Source: Clostridiaceae bacterium (GTDB taxonomy: Bacteria > Bacillota > Clostridia > Tissierellales > Sporanaerobacteraceae). From it: DNA of 64,000 nt. The stretch spans positions 62,001 through 126,000 of the forward strand of contig JAHXQP010000020.1 in assembly GCA_019391515.1 (NCBI GenBank). Reading direction: 5' to 3'. Positions 8,824-18,003 of the stretch are shown in pieces. The translations under genes and the position numbers were made by a program. The notes under the pieces were generated by a model. It was not told where the DNA came from. It saw only the letters and a list, made by a program, of their open reading frames with translations, and made no database searches. How positions within the stretch are numbered: position 1 is the stretch's first letter; every line of letters starts with the position of its first letter.

Positions 8824-9666
8824 ATGAAAATTGCTAGTTTTAAAAGAGTAGTTTTAATTCTATCTTTAGTATTAATGGTTTCTGTAGTAGTAGCTGGTTG
8901 TACAAATAATTCAAAAGAAGCTGAAGGTACTGATTCAAAACTAGAAGGAATAATAAGTATTGTAGGTTCTACCTCTGTAACACCACTAGCAGAAGAGCTA
9001 GGACAAGAATTTAGTAATAAAAATCCAGAAATTAAAGTAGATGTTCAAGGAGTTGGTTCTACCGCAGGAATTAAAGCTATAATTGATGAAACAGCAGATG
9101 TTGGCATAAGTTCGAGAGATTTAAAAGATGAAGAAAAAGAATCTAAAATAAAAGAACATATAATTGCTTATGACGGTATTGTAGTAGTGGTACATCCTGA
9201 AAATAGTGTAGAAGATTTAGACATGGATACTATAAATAAAATATTTACTGGAGAAATAAAGAATTGGAAAGAAGTTGGAGGAGAAGATGAGGAAATTTTA
9301 ATAGTTTCAAGAGAAGAAGGCTCAGGAACAAGGGGGGCTTTTGAGGAAATACTAGAACTTGATTCAGTTAGAGAAGATGCCCTTATAGCTGAAGGAAATG
9401 GAGCGGTTAAAGCTAACATAGCAAGTAAGAAGAACTCAATAGGATATATATCCTTGTCTTATTTAGATGATTCAATAATCGGACTTAAAATAGATGGTAT
9501 AGAAGGAACAGTAGAAAATATTAAATCTGGAAAATATAAAGTTTCGAGACCATTTCTAATGCTTACAAATGGCGAAGAAGGTCCTTTAGTTAAAGAATTT
9601 CTAGACTTTGTATTAAGTGAGGAAGGACAGAAAATAGTAGGAGAAAAACAAATTACTGTAAAATAA
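8824..9666 (+). CDS. pstS: Phosphate ABC transporter substrate-binding lipoprotein
   Basis: A 280-residue lipoprotein. A signal peptide (1-25) ends in the lipobox VAGC, with C26 as the lipidated residue. The mature part is a type II periplasmic-binding fold; GSTSVTPLAE near the start and SREEGSGTRGAF in the middle are the Ser/Gly-rich loops that hold phosphate in PstS. It captures phosphate outside the membrane for the PstCA channel. The ATG follows GAGGAG. First gene of pstS-pstC-pstA-pstB, behind a Pho box. A long hairpin in the gap to pstC may favour accumulation of pstS mRNA. Confidence 0.94.
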   Translation: MKIASFKRVVLILSLVLMVSVVVAGCTNNSKEAEGTDSKLEGIISIVGSTSVTPLAEELGQEFSNKNPEIKVDVQGVGSTAGIKAIIDETADVGISSRDLKDEEKESKIKEHIIAYDGIVVVVHPENSVEDLDMDTINKIFTGEIKNWKEVGGEDEEILIVSREEGSGTRGAFEEILELDSVREDALIAEGNGAVKANIASKKNSIGYISLSYLDDSIIGLKIDGIEGTVENIKSGKYKVSRPFLMLTNGEEGPLVKEFLDFVLSEEGQKIVGEKQITVK

Positions 9667-9668
9667 TA

Positions 9669-9731
9669 GTTAGAGTGTAGAGATGAGGGAGTGGGACAAA
9701 TCCTAATGGATTACATCCCTGTCTCTCTAAC
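9669..9731 (+). promoter_or_regulatory. Long intercistronic hairpin between pstS and pstC
   Basis: The 63-nt segment folds on itself in nested stems: GTTAGAG with CTCTAAC at the ends, AGAGA with TCTCT, GGGA with TCCC, and AATCC-taat-GGATT at the tip. No T run follows, so it is not a standard terminator. Such structures often stabilise the upstream message or reduce read-through, which fits the need for more PstS than membrane components. The function is inferred. Confidence 0.55.
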
Positions 9732-9752
9732 TTATAAAAGAGGTGTAAATAT

Positions 9753-10622
9753 ATGAAAAAAAGTAATTGGCAGGAGAAATTAAATGAAAAGCTATATTTA
9801 ATAAGTGCACTTATTTCTATTGCTTTAATTCTTAGTATTACTTTGTTCATATTTATAAAAGGGGTTCCAGCAATAAAGGAAATTGGAATTAAAAATTTTG
9901 TGTTAGGAACTAAGTGGAAGGCAGGAGATGGCCAATATGGTATTTTACCTATGATTGTAGGTTCTATTTATGTTACTATAGGAGCTTGTTTAGTAGGAGT
10001 ACCTATTGGATTATTTACAGCTATATATCTAAGCGAAATGGCAAACAAAAAAACAGCCGATTTTTTAAGAAAAGTTGTAGAGCTTTTAGCAGGAATACCT
10101 TCTGTAGTCTTTGGTTTTTTCGGCCTTGTTAGTATAGTTCCTCTTATTGATAAGTTCTTTGGTGGTGGAGGCAATAGTCTCTTTGCTTCTTCAATAATAC
10201 TTGGTATAATGATTTTGCCAACAATTATAAGCATTTCAGAAGCTTCTATAAGGGCTGTTCCAAAGGAATATAGAGAAGGCTCACTAGCTTTAGGTTCAAC
10301 CCATATAGATAGCACTTTTAAGGTGATATTACCGTCTGCCAAATCTGGTATATTAGCCTCCATTGTACTGGCCCTTGGCAGGGCTATAGGTGAAACTATG
10401 GCTGTTATATTAGTATCAGGCAATACTCCACTAATTCCCCATTCTATTTTTGATAGGGTGAGAACATTGACTTCTAACATAGCAATAGAGATGGGATATG
10501 CATATGGACTCCATCAAGGTGCACTTTTTGCAACAGGAGTTATTCTATTTGTGTTCATAATGATTATTAATGGGGTGTTTTTAGTATTTAATAGAAAAGC
10601 AGGTGAGCTAAATGACCGATAA
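9753..10622 (+). CDS. pstC: Phosphate ABC transporter permease PstC
   Basis: A 289-residue inner-membrane permease with about six membrane segments. The EAA-loop region AIPKEYREGSLALGST-like motif (seen as AVPKEYREGSLALGST) is the contact site for the PstB ATPase. GIPSVVFGFFG is typical of the PstC/PstA family. Start ATG follows AGAGGTG. The 3' end overlaps the start of pstA by 11 bp, indicating coupled translation. Together with PstA it forms the phosphate channel. Confidence 0.93.
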   Translation: MKKSNWQEKLNEKLYLISALISIALILSITLFIFIKGVPAIKEIGIKNFVLGTKWKAGDGQYGILPMIVGSIYVTIGACLVGVPIGLFTAIYLSEMANKKTADFLRKVVELLAGIPSVVFGFFGLVSIVPLIDKFFGGGGNSLFASSIILGIMILPTIISISEASIRAVPKEYREGSLALGSTHIDSTFKVILPSAKSGILASIVLALGRAIGETMAVILVSGNTPLIPHSIFDRVRTLTSNIAIEMGYAYGLHQGALFATGVILFVFIMIINGVFLVFNRKAGELNDR

Positions 10623-11463
10623 AAGTTTACAGATAGATCATCAAATGAATATTAAAATAGTGAAGGAAAAGTTGATTAAGGGAATTATATATTTTTCTGT
10701 ATTTTTAACTTTTGGAATAGTTTTATGGATACTTCTTCACATAGTGTTTAATGGGGTTATAAAGAGTGGTAATATTGATATTATTGGAAATGAAAGTATT
10801 CTACCTATGATTATGAACACTTTTTATATTGTATTGCTAGCAGTATCTATTTCTACCCCTATAGGTATCTGGACAGCTATTTATTTAAATGAATATGCTA
10901 AAGACAATAAACTGGTGCATTTAATACGATTTGCTATTCAAAGTTTAGCAGGAATACCTTCTATAATATTTGGTCTTTTTGGAATGATTGTATTTGTTGT
11001 AGGTTTAAATTTAAAATGGTCAATACTTGCTGGAGCTTTAACACTTAGTATTATGATTCTTCCTATAATAATTAAAACTACTGAGGAAGCTTTAAAATCT
11101 GTCCCCTTATCAATTAGAGAAGGAAGTATGGCGCTAGGAGCTTCAAAGGTAAAAACTATAAAAGGTGTGGTGATTCCTAGTGCTCTTCCTGGAATAATTA
11201 TTTCAGTTATTTTAAGCATTGGTAGAATAGTGGGGGAAACGGCAGCAATTTATTTAACAGCAGGAATGGTACCAAGAGCGGCTGTTAGTCCATTAGATTC
11301 AGGTAGAACTTTATCTGTACATTTATATCTTTTAGCAAAAGAAGGTATATCTTTTGAAAAAGCTTATTTTACGGCTACTATCTTAGTTGTATTTATTCTC
11401 TGTATAAATTTGATTTCAAATAGATTAGCCAAAAAATTTAGTGAAAAATTAAAAGCAAATTAA
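10612..11463 (+). CDS. pstA: Phosphate ABC transporter permease PstA
   Basis: A 283-residue partner of PstC with a similar membrane layout. It carries the same [11 protein letters not shown] segment and an EAA loop [16 protein letters not shown]. Shared family features include the transmembrane ABC-type MetI domain. It starts inside the end of pstC, and the AGGTGAG just upstream serves as ribosome binding site. pstB follows after 17 nt. The frame is complete and of normal length. Confidence 0.93.
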   Translation: MTDKSLQIDHQMNIKIVKEKLIKGIIYFSVFLTFGIVLWILLHIVFNGVIKSGNIDIIGNESILPMIMNTFYIVLLAVSISTPIGIWTAIYLNEYAKDNKLVHLIRFAIQSLAGIPSIIFGLFGMIVFVVGLNLKWSILAGALTLSIMILPIIIKTTEEALKSVPLSIREGSMALGASKVKTIKGVVIPSALPGIIISVILSIGRIVGETAAIYLTAGMVPRAAVSPLDSGRTLSVHLYLLAKEGISFEKAYFTATILVVFILCINLISNRLAKKFSEKLKAN

Positions 11464-11480
11464 GGGGTGAATGTATAATA

Positions 11481-12233
11481 ATGAATGAAAAAATAGCTGT
11501 GAATAATTTAAATCTTTATTATGGCAATATGAAAGTATTAAACAATATAGATATTTCTTTTGAAGAAAATAGTATAACTGCTTTAATAGGTCCTTCTGGA
11601 TGTGGAAAGACAAGTTTTTTAAGAACTTTAAATAGATTAAATGACATGGTATCAAATGTGAAGGTAGAAGGAAATATAATGCTAGATGGTGAGGATATAT
11701 ATGAAAAAATGGAGCCTACAGTTCTTAGGAAAAAAGTAGGGATGGTATTTCAAAAGCCAAATCCTTTTCCAATGAGCATATATGATAATGTAGCCTATGG
11801 ACCTAGGGTACATGGAATAAAGAAAAAGAGTGAATTAAATGAAATAGTTGAAAGGAGTTTAAGATTAGCATTTTTGTGGGATGAAGTAAAGGATAGATTG
11901 AATAAGTCTGCCCTAAGTCTCTCAGGGGGGCAACAGCAAAGACTTTGTATAGCTAGAGCATTGGCAGTTGAGCCGGAGATAATATTAATGGATGAACCTA
12001 CGTCTGCATTAGATCCTATTGCTACATCGAAGATTGAAGATCTAATAACTACTTTAAAGAAAAACTATACAGTTATAATAGTTACCCATTCTATGCAACA
12101 GGCAGCTAGGATTTCAGATTATACAGCGTTTTTCCTTTTAGGCAAGCTTGTTGAACATAGAGAAACTAGATATATGTTTGAATCTCCTAAAGATGATAGA
12201 ACAAAAGATTATATTATGGGTATGTTTGGTTAA
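11481..12233 (+). CDS. pstB: Phosphate ABC transporter ATP-binding protein
   Basis: A 250-residue ABC ATPase. Walker A is GPSGCGKTS (37-45), the signature LSGGQQQR precedes Walker [13 protein letters not shown], and an H-loop TVIIVTHSM follows. The [20 protein letters not shown] stretch (Q-loop) is diagnostic of PstB. It energises phosphate import through PstCA. No phoU follows, although phoU often ends this operon; a terminator overlapping the pstB stop closes the unit. Confidence 0.95.
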   Translation: MNEKIAVNNLNLYYGNMKVLNNIDISFEENSITALIGPSGCGKTSFLRTLNRLNDMVSNVKVEGNIMLDGEDIYEKMEPTVLRKKVGMVFQKPNPFPMSIYDNVAYGPRVHGIKKKSELNEIVERSLRLAFLWDEVKDRLNKSALSLSGGQQQRLCIARALAVEPEIILMDEPTSALDPIATSKIEDLITTLKKNYTVIIVTHSMQQAARISDYTAFFLLGKLVEHRETRYMFESPKDDRTKDYIMGMFG

Positions 12234-12258
12234 TATTTTCCAAACATGCTTTTATTTT
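12220..12258 (+). terminator. Terminator of pstSCAB
   Basis: GTATGTTTGG (12220-12229) pairs with CCAAACATGC (12240-12249, one G-U pair), followed by a T-rich tail. The left arm includes the last codons of pstB, so the operon ends immediately after its coding sequence. Confidence 0.7.
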
Positions 12259-12330
12259 TAATATTTTTTATTTTAAATGGAATAATAAATCCTAAGTACC
12301 AACTATTGAATGTCAAGGAGGTTTATACAT

Positions 12331-12804
12331 ATGAAAAAGACAAATAAAAAACTATTATTTTTACTCATATCAATGGTGATTGCATCTATATTTATTTCTG
12401 GGTGTAAAAAAGGTGATGTAGAAAAAGTAGAAGAAGATATAGAACAAAAAGATGTAAGTACAGATGTAGGCGCAAAAAAGTCCAATGAACTGGTAGATAG
12501 GGGGGAAAAAATTGCTGATAGTCTAGTGGAGCTAATAGGAGTAGAAGGTGCAGCGGCAATAATATATGACAATGAAGCCATAGTAGCTGTTGAAATATCA
12601 GAAGAAGTAGAACTAGATGAAAATATGATAAATATGATAAAAAATACTGCAGTAGAAAGCGATGGACATATAGAAGGAGCTAAAGTGATTGCAGATAAAA
12701 AAACATTTGATATAATAGATGATATAGCTCAGGCTCTTATTAAAGGAGATAGTATTGATAAGTATAAAAAAGAAATAGATAATATAGTCCAAAAGACAAA
12801 ATAA
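12331..12804 (+). CDS. YhcN/YlaJ family sporulation lipoprotein
   Basis: A 157-residue lipoprotein: signal peptide with lipobox ISGC (C25), an acidic, low-complexity linker (about 26-55), then a YhcN/YlaJ-type domain with ADSLVELIGVEGAAAIIYDN and paired acidic helices. Family members are spore-associated or inner-spore-membrane lipoproteins in Bacillus; the exact role is unknown. I use the ATG at 12331 because AAGGAGG ends 10 nt upstream of it; an in-frame ATG at 12310 precedes that site and lacks its own. It is separated from pstB by a terminator and followed by another, so it is probably monocistronic. No clear sporulation-sigma promoter was found. Confidence 0.75.
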   Translation: MKKTNKKLLFLLISMVIASIFISGCKKGDVEKVEEDIEQKDVSTDVGAKKSNELVDRGEKIADSLVELIGVEGAAAIIYDNEAIVAVEISEEVELDENMINMIKNTAVESDGHIEGAKVIADKKTFDIIDDIAQALIKGDSIDKYKKEIDNIVQKTK

Positions 12805-12819
12805 TTTAAAGATATAGTT

Positions 12820-12847
12820 AAAACCTGGTCTTAAGACTAGGTTTTTT
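12820..12847 (+). terminator. Terminator after the YhcN-like gene
   Basis: AAACCTGGTC and GACTAGGTTT pair around TTAA with one mismatch, followed by a T run. Isolates the lipoprotein gene from the M16 pair. Confidence 0.8.
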
Positions 12848-12927
12848 CATATAATAATTATTAACTTATATTTTTTTATTTAAATATGGGTATTATAAAA
12901 ACAAATAGATTTAAGGAGGTTAAATAC

Positions 12928-14199
12928 GTGGCAATATCTAATGAAAGATTAAACATAGGTAATGGAATAAATTTAAATTTAATAAAAACAGATAAGTTTA
13001 AATCCAATTTAGTAAGTTTATATATGGAAATGCCTTTAAATAGAGACATGGTTACCCAAAATGCTCTTATTCCATTAGTTTTGAAAAGAGGTACTAATAA
13101 ATATAATACTACTTTAGAAGTTGAGAGAAAGCTTGAAGAGCTTTATGGAGGACAATTAAGCTTAAATATTAATAAAAAAGGTGAAAGGCATGTTTTAAGA
13201 TTTACAATAGAAAGTCCAAAAGGCTTTTATGTAGATGATGAAGAGTATTTTTATGAAGTAATTAGTTTTTTAAAAGAAATAGTATACAATCCCTACGTAG
13301 ACGACGGAGGTTTTAAGAAAGAATATGTAGATCAAGAAAAAGAAAATTTAAAGAGAATGATAGAAGGAAAAATAAATGATAAAAGATCCTATGCTATGAC
13401 TAGATGTATAGAAGAAATGTGTAAAAATGAAAAATATAGTATTTATGAATATGGTTATGTAAAAGACTTAGACTTTATTGATAATAAAAATCTATATGAG
13501 CATTATAAATCTATATTAGAGAATAGTCCTATTGAGATATTTTATATTGGTAATTATGATAACAAGATGATAGATCATATAAAAAATACATTTAAAATAG
13601 ATAGGGAAAATATAACAAAGATTCCTAGAGAAAAAATTACAGATGCAGTGCAGACAAAAAATATGGTTTATGAAGATATGCAAATAAATCAAGGAAAATT
13701 AGTAATAGGGTATAGAACTGGCATACCTTATGAAGATAATCTTTATAAGGCACTATTAGTTTCTAGTGAAATATTAGGGGGAGGTCCAAATTCAAAATTA
13801 TTTAGAACTGTTAGGGAAAAAGAAAGCCTTGCATATTATATAAATTCTAAAATTTATAAATATAAATCTATAATGATCATAGATGCAGGTATCGATTTTG
13901 ATAAATTTGAAAAAACATTGGAAATAACCAGGAATCAAATAGATGAATTAAAAGAAGGGATTTTTACTGATGATGATATAGAAATTGCTAAAAAAGCTAT
14001 AGTTACATCTCTAAAATCTGTAACAGATAGCAATTATCTAATATCTGAATTCTTTTTAAGTCAAGTATTGTCTAATGATAATAGATCTGTTGATGAAATG
14101 ATAGAAGATATTTTAAATGTAAATAGGGAAGATATAATAGAAGTTGCTAATAAAATAAATGTAGATACTATTTATTTTTTAAAAAATGAAAATCTGTAG
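12928..14199 (+). CDS. M16 peptidase-like protein lacking the zinc motif (YfmF-like)
   Basis: About 423 residues with the pitrilysin/insulinase (M16) fold. The region where active homologues have HxxEH reads LEELYGGQLSLNINKKGE, with no HxxEH, so it is probably the non-catalytic partner. The C-terminal M16 half has GPNSKLFRTVREKESLAYYI, which is well conserved. GTG 12928 is chosen because AAGGAGG (12913-12919) lies just upstream; the longer reading from ATG 12886 would place that site inside the gene. The gene directly downstream is a motif-bearing paralogue, and such inactive/active pairs are known for M16B proteases (YfmF/YfmH in Bacillus). Substrate unknown. Confidence 0.75.
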   Translation: MAISNERLNIGNGINLNLIKTDKFKSNLVSLYMEMPLNRDMVTQNALIPLVLKRGTNKYNTTLEVERKLEELYGGQLSLNINKKGERHVLRFTIESPKGFYVDDEEYFYEVISFLKEIVYNPYVDDGGFKKEYVDQEKENLKRMIEGKINDKRSYAMTRCIEEMCKNEKYSIYEYGYVKDLDFIDNKNLYEHYKSILENSPIEIFYIGNYDNKMIDHIKNTFKIDRENITKIPREKITDAVQTKNMVYEDMQINQGKLVIGYRTGIPYEDNLYKALLVSSEILGGGPNSKLFRTVREKESLAYYINSKIYKYKSIMIIDAGIDFDKFEKTLEITRNQIDELKEGIFTDDDIEIAKKAIVTSLKSVTDSNYLISEFFLSQVLSNDNRSVDEMIEDILNVNREDIIEVANKINVDTIYFLKNENL

Positions 14200-14217
14200 T
14201 TAGGAGGTTAGATTACT

Positions 14218-15507
14218 TTGGACAAAAGTATATTTAAAAACAATAAGATAAATGAAGAATTATTTTTTTATGAGTCTGAAAGTGGACTTAAAGTTTATTT
14301 AATGCCTAAAAGTGGTTATATGAAAAAATATGCTGTATTTGCAACTCAATATGGCTCTAATGACAATAAATTTATTCCTATAGGAGAGAAAGAGGCAATA
14401 GAAGTCCCAGAGGGGATTGCCCATTTCTTAGAGCATAAATTATTTGAAGAACCAGATGAAAATATATTTGACAAGTTTTCAGAATTTGGTGCTAGTGTAA
14501 ATGCATACACTAATTTTAATCAAACAGCTTATCTTTTTTCTTGTACCGATAATTTCTATGAAAACCTAGAACTTTTAATTAAATTTGTTCAAAATCCCTA
14601 TTTTACTGATGAAAATGTAGAGAAGGAAAAGGGGATAATAGCTCAAGAAATAAAAATGTATGAGGATAATCCAGGATGGAAAGTATTTTTCAATTGCTTA
14701 ACAGGAATGTATCATAATCATCCTGTTAAAACGGATATAGCAGGTACTGTAGAAAGTATTCGAAAAATTGATAAGGAGATTCTATATACTTGTTATAATA
14801 CTTTCTATCATCCTAAAAATATGGTGCTATTTTTAGTAGGAGATATCTCCTTTGAGGAGGTAGTAAAAGTAGTAGATAGTTCTGAGAAAAAAGATATAAA
14901 ACTTGATGTAGAAGAGATAACGCGCATATATCCTGAAGAACCAAAAGAGATCAAAGAAAAATATATTGAGGAAAAACTAGTTACTTCAATTCCTATATTC
15001 ATTATAGGCTTTAAAGATGATGAATTAGGACTAGAAGGTAAAGAATTGGTTAAAAGAGAAATAGTTACAAATATATTATTAGAAATGTTATTTGGGAAAA
15101 GTTCCAAATTTTATCAAGAACTCTATAGTGAAGGCCTTATAGATGCTAGTTTTGGTGGGCAGTATGTAGGACATAAAAACTACGGACATTCTATTGTAGC
15201 AGGTCAATCTTATAAGCCAGAAGTTGTACTTGAAAGAATAAATACTTATTTAGAAGAAATAAGGAATGAAGGTTTAAATGAAGAAGATTTTGAAAGGATT
15301 AAAAACAAGGATATTGGGTCCAATATTATGGGATTTAATTCAGTAGAGTTTATTGCTAATAATTTTATAAATTATTTCTTTCTAGATTTTTTATTTCTAG
15401 ATTATTTAGATGTATACGATTCTATTTCTTTTGAAGATGCATTAAATAGGTTTAATAAACATTATAGGAAAGACAACTATACTCTATCTGTAATTAAGCC
15501 AGTTTAA
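14218..15507 (+). CDS. Zinc-dependent M16 peptidase (YfmH-like)
   Basis: A 429-residue predicted metallopeptidase. HFLEH at 69-73 is the inverted zinc motif HxxEH, and the downstream EKEKGIIAQEIKMYEDNP segment supplies the third ligand (Glu) of M16 enzymes. The C-terminal half is the second M16 domain. TTG at 14218 follows AGGAGG (14202-14207) with good spacing. It is adjacent to, and probably co-translated with, the inactive homologue, suggesting a heterodimeric protease. No signal peptide is visible. The biological substrate is not known. Confidence 0.8.
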   Translation: MDKSIFKNNKINEELFFYESESGLKVYLMPKSGYMKKYAVFATQYGSNDNKFIPIGEKEAIEVPEGIAHFLEHKLFEEPDENIFDKFSEFGASVNAYTNFNQTAYLFSCTDNFYENLELLIKFVQNPYFTDENVEKEKGIIAQEIKMYEDNPGWKVFFNCLTGMYHNHPVKTDIAGTVESIRKIDKEILYTCYNTFYHPKNMVLFLVGDISFEEVVKVVDSSEKKDIKLDVEEITRIYPEEPKEIKEKYIEEKLVTSIPIFIIGFKDDELGLEGKELVKREIVTNILLEMLFGKSSKFYQELYSEGLIDASFGGQYVGHKNYGHSIVAGQSYKPEVVLERINTYLEEIRNEGLNEEDFERIKNKDIGSNIMGFNSVEFIANNFINYFFLDFLFLDYLDVYDSISFEDALNRFNKHYRKDNYTLSVIKPV

Positions 15508-15573
15508 ATGCTTTTAAATATCCCTATTTTATGTTATATTTAAAAGATATACAAATAGAAAGGGGGAGAAAAT

Positions 15574-16311
15574 ATGGATCCTGTAGCTTTTGAAATCTTT
15601 GGAATAAAGGTAATGTGGTATGGAATACTTATTTCTTCTGGTATTATAATAGGTGCAATACTTGCATTTAGGGAAGCACGAAGAATAAATTTTAATGAGG
15701 AGACATTAATAGACTTGCTACTATATGCTATTCCTCTTTCCATAGTAGGAGCAAGAATTTACTACGTAGCTTTTAGTTGGGATTATTATAGTCAAAATTT
15801 TAAAGAGATATTTCATATAAGAGGTGGAGGATTAGCTATACATGGAGCTATAGCAGCTGCAGTGATAGTGGCAGTTATATTTTGCAAAAGAAGGAAAATT
15901 GATTTTTGGGAGGTTGTAGATATATGTGCACCAAGTATTATCTTAGGCCAAGCCATTGGTAGATGGGGGAACTACATAAACCAAGAAGCTCATGGGGGTC
16001 CTACAGATTTACCATGGGGCATTATGGTTAACGGTGTAAAAGTTCATCCTACATTTTTATATGAATCTTTGTGGAATTTTGCAGTTTTTTTCTATTTAAT
16101 CTGGTATAGAAAAAACAAGCAAAAAGTAACGGGAGAGACCTTTTTGTTATATTTAGCACTTTATTCAGTTGGAAGATTTTTTATTGAAGGACTTAGAACT
16201 GATAGTTTGATGTTAGGTCCAATTAGGGTAGCTCAACTTGTAAGTATGGCACTAATAGGAATTTCAATAGTCATTTTTTCCTATAGGAGGAAAAAGATAA
16301 ATAGGATTTAA
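15574..16311 (+). CDS. lgt: Prolipoprotein diacylglyceryl transferase
   Basis: A 245-residue membrane enzyme with about seven transmembrane helices. The Lgt signature GRWGNYINQEAHGG sits near residue 130, and the conserved IHGAIAAA segment (Lgt His-Gly) lies near 90. It transfers diacylglycerol from phosphatidylglycerol to the lipobox cysteine of lipoproteins; this window encodes several clients (PstS, the YhcN-like protein, the TrpX-like protein). ATG follows AAAGGGGGAG. A terminator begins at the stop codon. Confidence 0.95.
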   Translation: MDPVAFEIFGIKVMWYGILISSGIIIGAILAFREARRINFNEETLIDLLLYAIPLSIVGARIYYVAFSWDYYSQNFKEIFHIRGGGLAIHGAIAAAVIVAVIFCKRRKIDFWEVVDICAPSIILGQAIGRWGNYINQEAHGGPTDLPWGIMVNGVKVHPTFLYESLWNFAVFFYLIWYRKNKQKVTGETFLLYLALYSVGRFFIEGLRTDSLMLGPIRVAQLVSMALIGISIVIFSYRRKKINRI

Positions 16312-16341
16312 GGGAGCAGGAAGTATGCTGCTTCTTTTTTA
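16311..16341 (+). terminator. Terminator of lgt
   Basis: AGGGAGCAG pairs with CTGCTTCTT (two G-U pairs) across an 8-nt loop, with a T run following. The left arm starts at the last base of the lgt stop codon. Confidence 0.85.
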
Positions 16342-16393
16342 ATGTCTAAAAACATGTAAAATTGTAGTTATTACCCGGTTGTTAAGTTATTTT

Positions 16394-16480
16394 TATAATA
16401 AAAGTAAAATAGTAACAGTAAACTATTTAGCTTTAAATAAAAATAGGCTTAAAGTCCTAGTAAATATTTGGACTTTTTTT
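16394..16480 (+). promoter_or_regulatory. Possible short terminated leader or small RNA upstream of mraZ
   Basis: TATAAT lies at 16394-16399, with a weak TTACCC about 17 nt before it. A strong terminator follows: AAAGTCC (16451-16457) with GGACTTT (16470-16476) and a long T run. Between them an ATAGT/ACTAT hairpin is visible. This would give a transcript of ~75 nt with no reading frame. It could be a small RNA or simply a second barrier to read-through from lgt. The terminator is convincing; the promoter is not. Confidence 0.35.
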
Positions 16481-16525
16481 ATTTTTTTTGAAGGATTTCA
16501 CGAATACTTATAGAAATAATAGAGT

Positions 16526-16559
16526 GTGGAGTAAAGTGGTGAGAAGTGGGAGGTAGTGT
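16526..16559 (+). promoter_or_regulatory. MraZ operator: four 10-bp-spaced GTGG repeats
   Basis: GTGG occurs at 16526, 16536 and 16546, and GTGT at 16556, exactly one helical turn apart (GTGGAGTAAA, GTGGTGAGAA, GTGGGAGGTA, GTGTAAACAC). MraZ regulators of several phyla bind arrays of short direct repeats of this spacing directly upstream of their own dcw operon. The array ends about 25 bp before the mraZ start. A possible -10 (TATAGA, 16509-16514) lies just before it. Confidence 0.75.
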
Positions 16560-16583
16560 AAACACTTTTTTGGGGTGAATAAA

Positions 16584-17015
16584 ATGTTTATTGGAGAATA
16601 TCAACACAATGTAGATAATAAAGGAAGACTTATTATTCCATCCAAACTTAGAGAAGGTCTAGGGGAGAACTTCATTATGACCAAAGGATTGGATAACTGT
16701 CTATTTGTGTACCCAAAACCTGAATGGCATATACTGGAAGAAAAATTGAAATCACTACCTTTAACTAGTAGAGATGCTAGAGCTTTTGTAAGATTTTTCT
16801 TTTCAGGCGCCACTGAATGTGAATTAGATAAGCAAGGAAGGATTCTTATTCCAGCAAATTTAAGAAATCATTCAAAATTGGAGAGAGAAGCAGTGATAAT
16901 AGGAGTTGGGACAAGGGTTGAAATTTGGAGTAAGGAAGAATGGGATATATACAATGAGGATGACAGCCTAAGCTATGAAAATATTGCAGAAAAGATGGCT
17001 GAATTAGGAATATAA
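16584..17015 (+). CDS. mraZ: Transcriptional regulator MraZ
   Basis: A 143-residue protein with two SpoVT/AbrB-like swapped-hairpin domains: [20 protein letters not shown] at the start and the internal repeat [19 protein letters not shown]. MraZ forms ring oligomers that bind repeats upstream of the dcw operon and modulate its expression. The ATG at 16584 is preferred because the protein then begins like its homologues and GGGGTG (16572-16577) is correctly spaced; a GTG at 16575 is within that ribosome binding site. First gene of the cell wall and division cluster; rsmH follows after a 25-nt gap. Confidence 0.93.
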   Translation: MFIGEYQHNVDNKGRLIIPSKLREGLGENFIMTKGLDNCLFVYPKPEWHILEEKLKSLPLTSRDARAFVRFFFSGATECELDKQGRILIPANLRNHSKLEREAVIIGVGTRVEIWSKEEWDIYNEDDSLSYENIAEKMAELGI

Positions 17016-17040
17016 GAAAATAAAAATGGGAGTTGATATA

Positions 17041-17973
17041 TTGAATTTTAAACATGTTCCCGTAATGCTTAATGAAGCATTAGATGGACTAAATATAAAA
17101 GAAGACGGAATATATATAGATGGCACTTTAGGAGGAGCAGGTCATTCAACTGAAATTGTAAAAAGACTTAGCACTGGTAAGTTAATAGGGATAGATCAAG
17201 ATGAAAATGCAATTAAAAAGTCTAAGGAGGTCTTAGCTGATTATAGAGATAGAACTATAATTGTAAAGGATAATTTTAAGAACATAAAAAATGTATTAAA
17301 TACACTTGGGATAAAGAAAGTTGATGGAATACTTTTAGATTTAGGTGTTTCTTCACACCAATTAGATGAGGAGGAAAGAGGATTTTCTTATAACAAAGAT
17401 GCTCCTTTGGATATGAGAATGGATAGAAGCAATACTTTTTCAGCTTGGGATGTGGTTAACAAATACAGTGAAAAAGAATTAGAAAAAGTTATTTGGGATT
17501 TTGGAGAAGAAAAATGGGCAAAGCGAATAGCTAAATTTATAGTAGAAGAGCGCAGAGAAGCTCCAATAGACACTACATTTGAATTAGTATCTGCAATAAA
17601 AAAAGCTATACCAAAGAAGGTCAGAATCCAAGGAGGACATCCTGCAAGGAAGACTTTTCAAGCTATTCGTATAGAGGTGAATCAAGAGTTAGATATATTA
17701 AAAAATAGTATTCTAAATGCAAATGAAGTCTTAGATAAAAGTGGAAGGTTATGTATTATTACATTTCATTCATTAGAAGATAGGATAGTTAAAGATACTT
17801 TCAAGTATTTAAATAAAAATTGTATTTGCCCACCAGAGTTTCCAGTATGTACTTGTAATAAGAAAAGGGAGCTTAAGATTTTAACAAGGAAACCAATTGT
17901 ACCTAGTGAAGAAGAAATAGAAACCAATCCAAGATCCAGAAGTGCTAAACTTCGAATAGGAGCGAAAGTTTAG
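17041..17973 (+). CDS. rsmH: 16S rRNA (cytosine-1402-N4) methyltransferase
   Basis: A 310-residue SAM-dependent methyltransferase (MraW family). [10 protein letters not shown] at the N-terminus is the SAM loop, and [14 protein letters not shown] and the C-terminal [10 protein letters not shown] are family hallmarks. It modifies C1402 in the ribosomal P site. TTG 17041 is chosen because the product then starts [10 protein letters not shown], like homologues, and GGGAG lies 8-9 nt upstream; an in-frame ATG at 17026 would overlap that site. Second gene of the dcw cluster. Confidence 0.93.
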   Translation: MNFKHVPVMLNEALDGLNIKEDGIYIDGTLGGAGHSTEIVKRLSTGKLIGIDQDENAIKKSKEVLADYRDRTIIVKDNFKNIKNVLNTLGIKKVDGILLDLGVSSHQLDEEERGFSYNKDAPLDMRMDRSNTFSAWDVVNKYSEKELEKVIWDFGEEKWAKRIAKFIVEERREAPIDTTFELVSAIKKAIPKKVRIQGGHPARKTFQAIRIEVNQELDILKNSILNANEVLDKSGRLCIITFHSLEDRIVKDTFKYLNKNCICPPEFPVCTCNKKRELKILTRKPIVPSEEEIETNPRSRSAKLRIGAKV

Positions 17974-18003
17974 TGTTCTAATTTTAGGGAGGTGTGAATA
18001 AAT

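Noticed and set aside
9968-10480. 170-codon - strand frame inside pstC
   Set aside because: Lies wholly opposite a well-supported permease gene and resembles no family.
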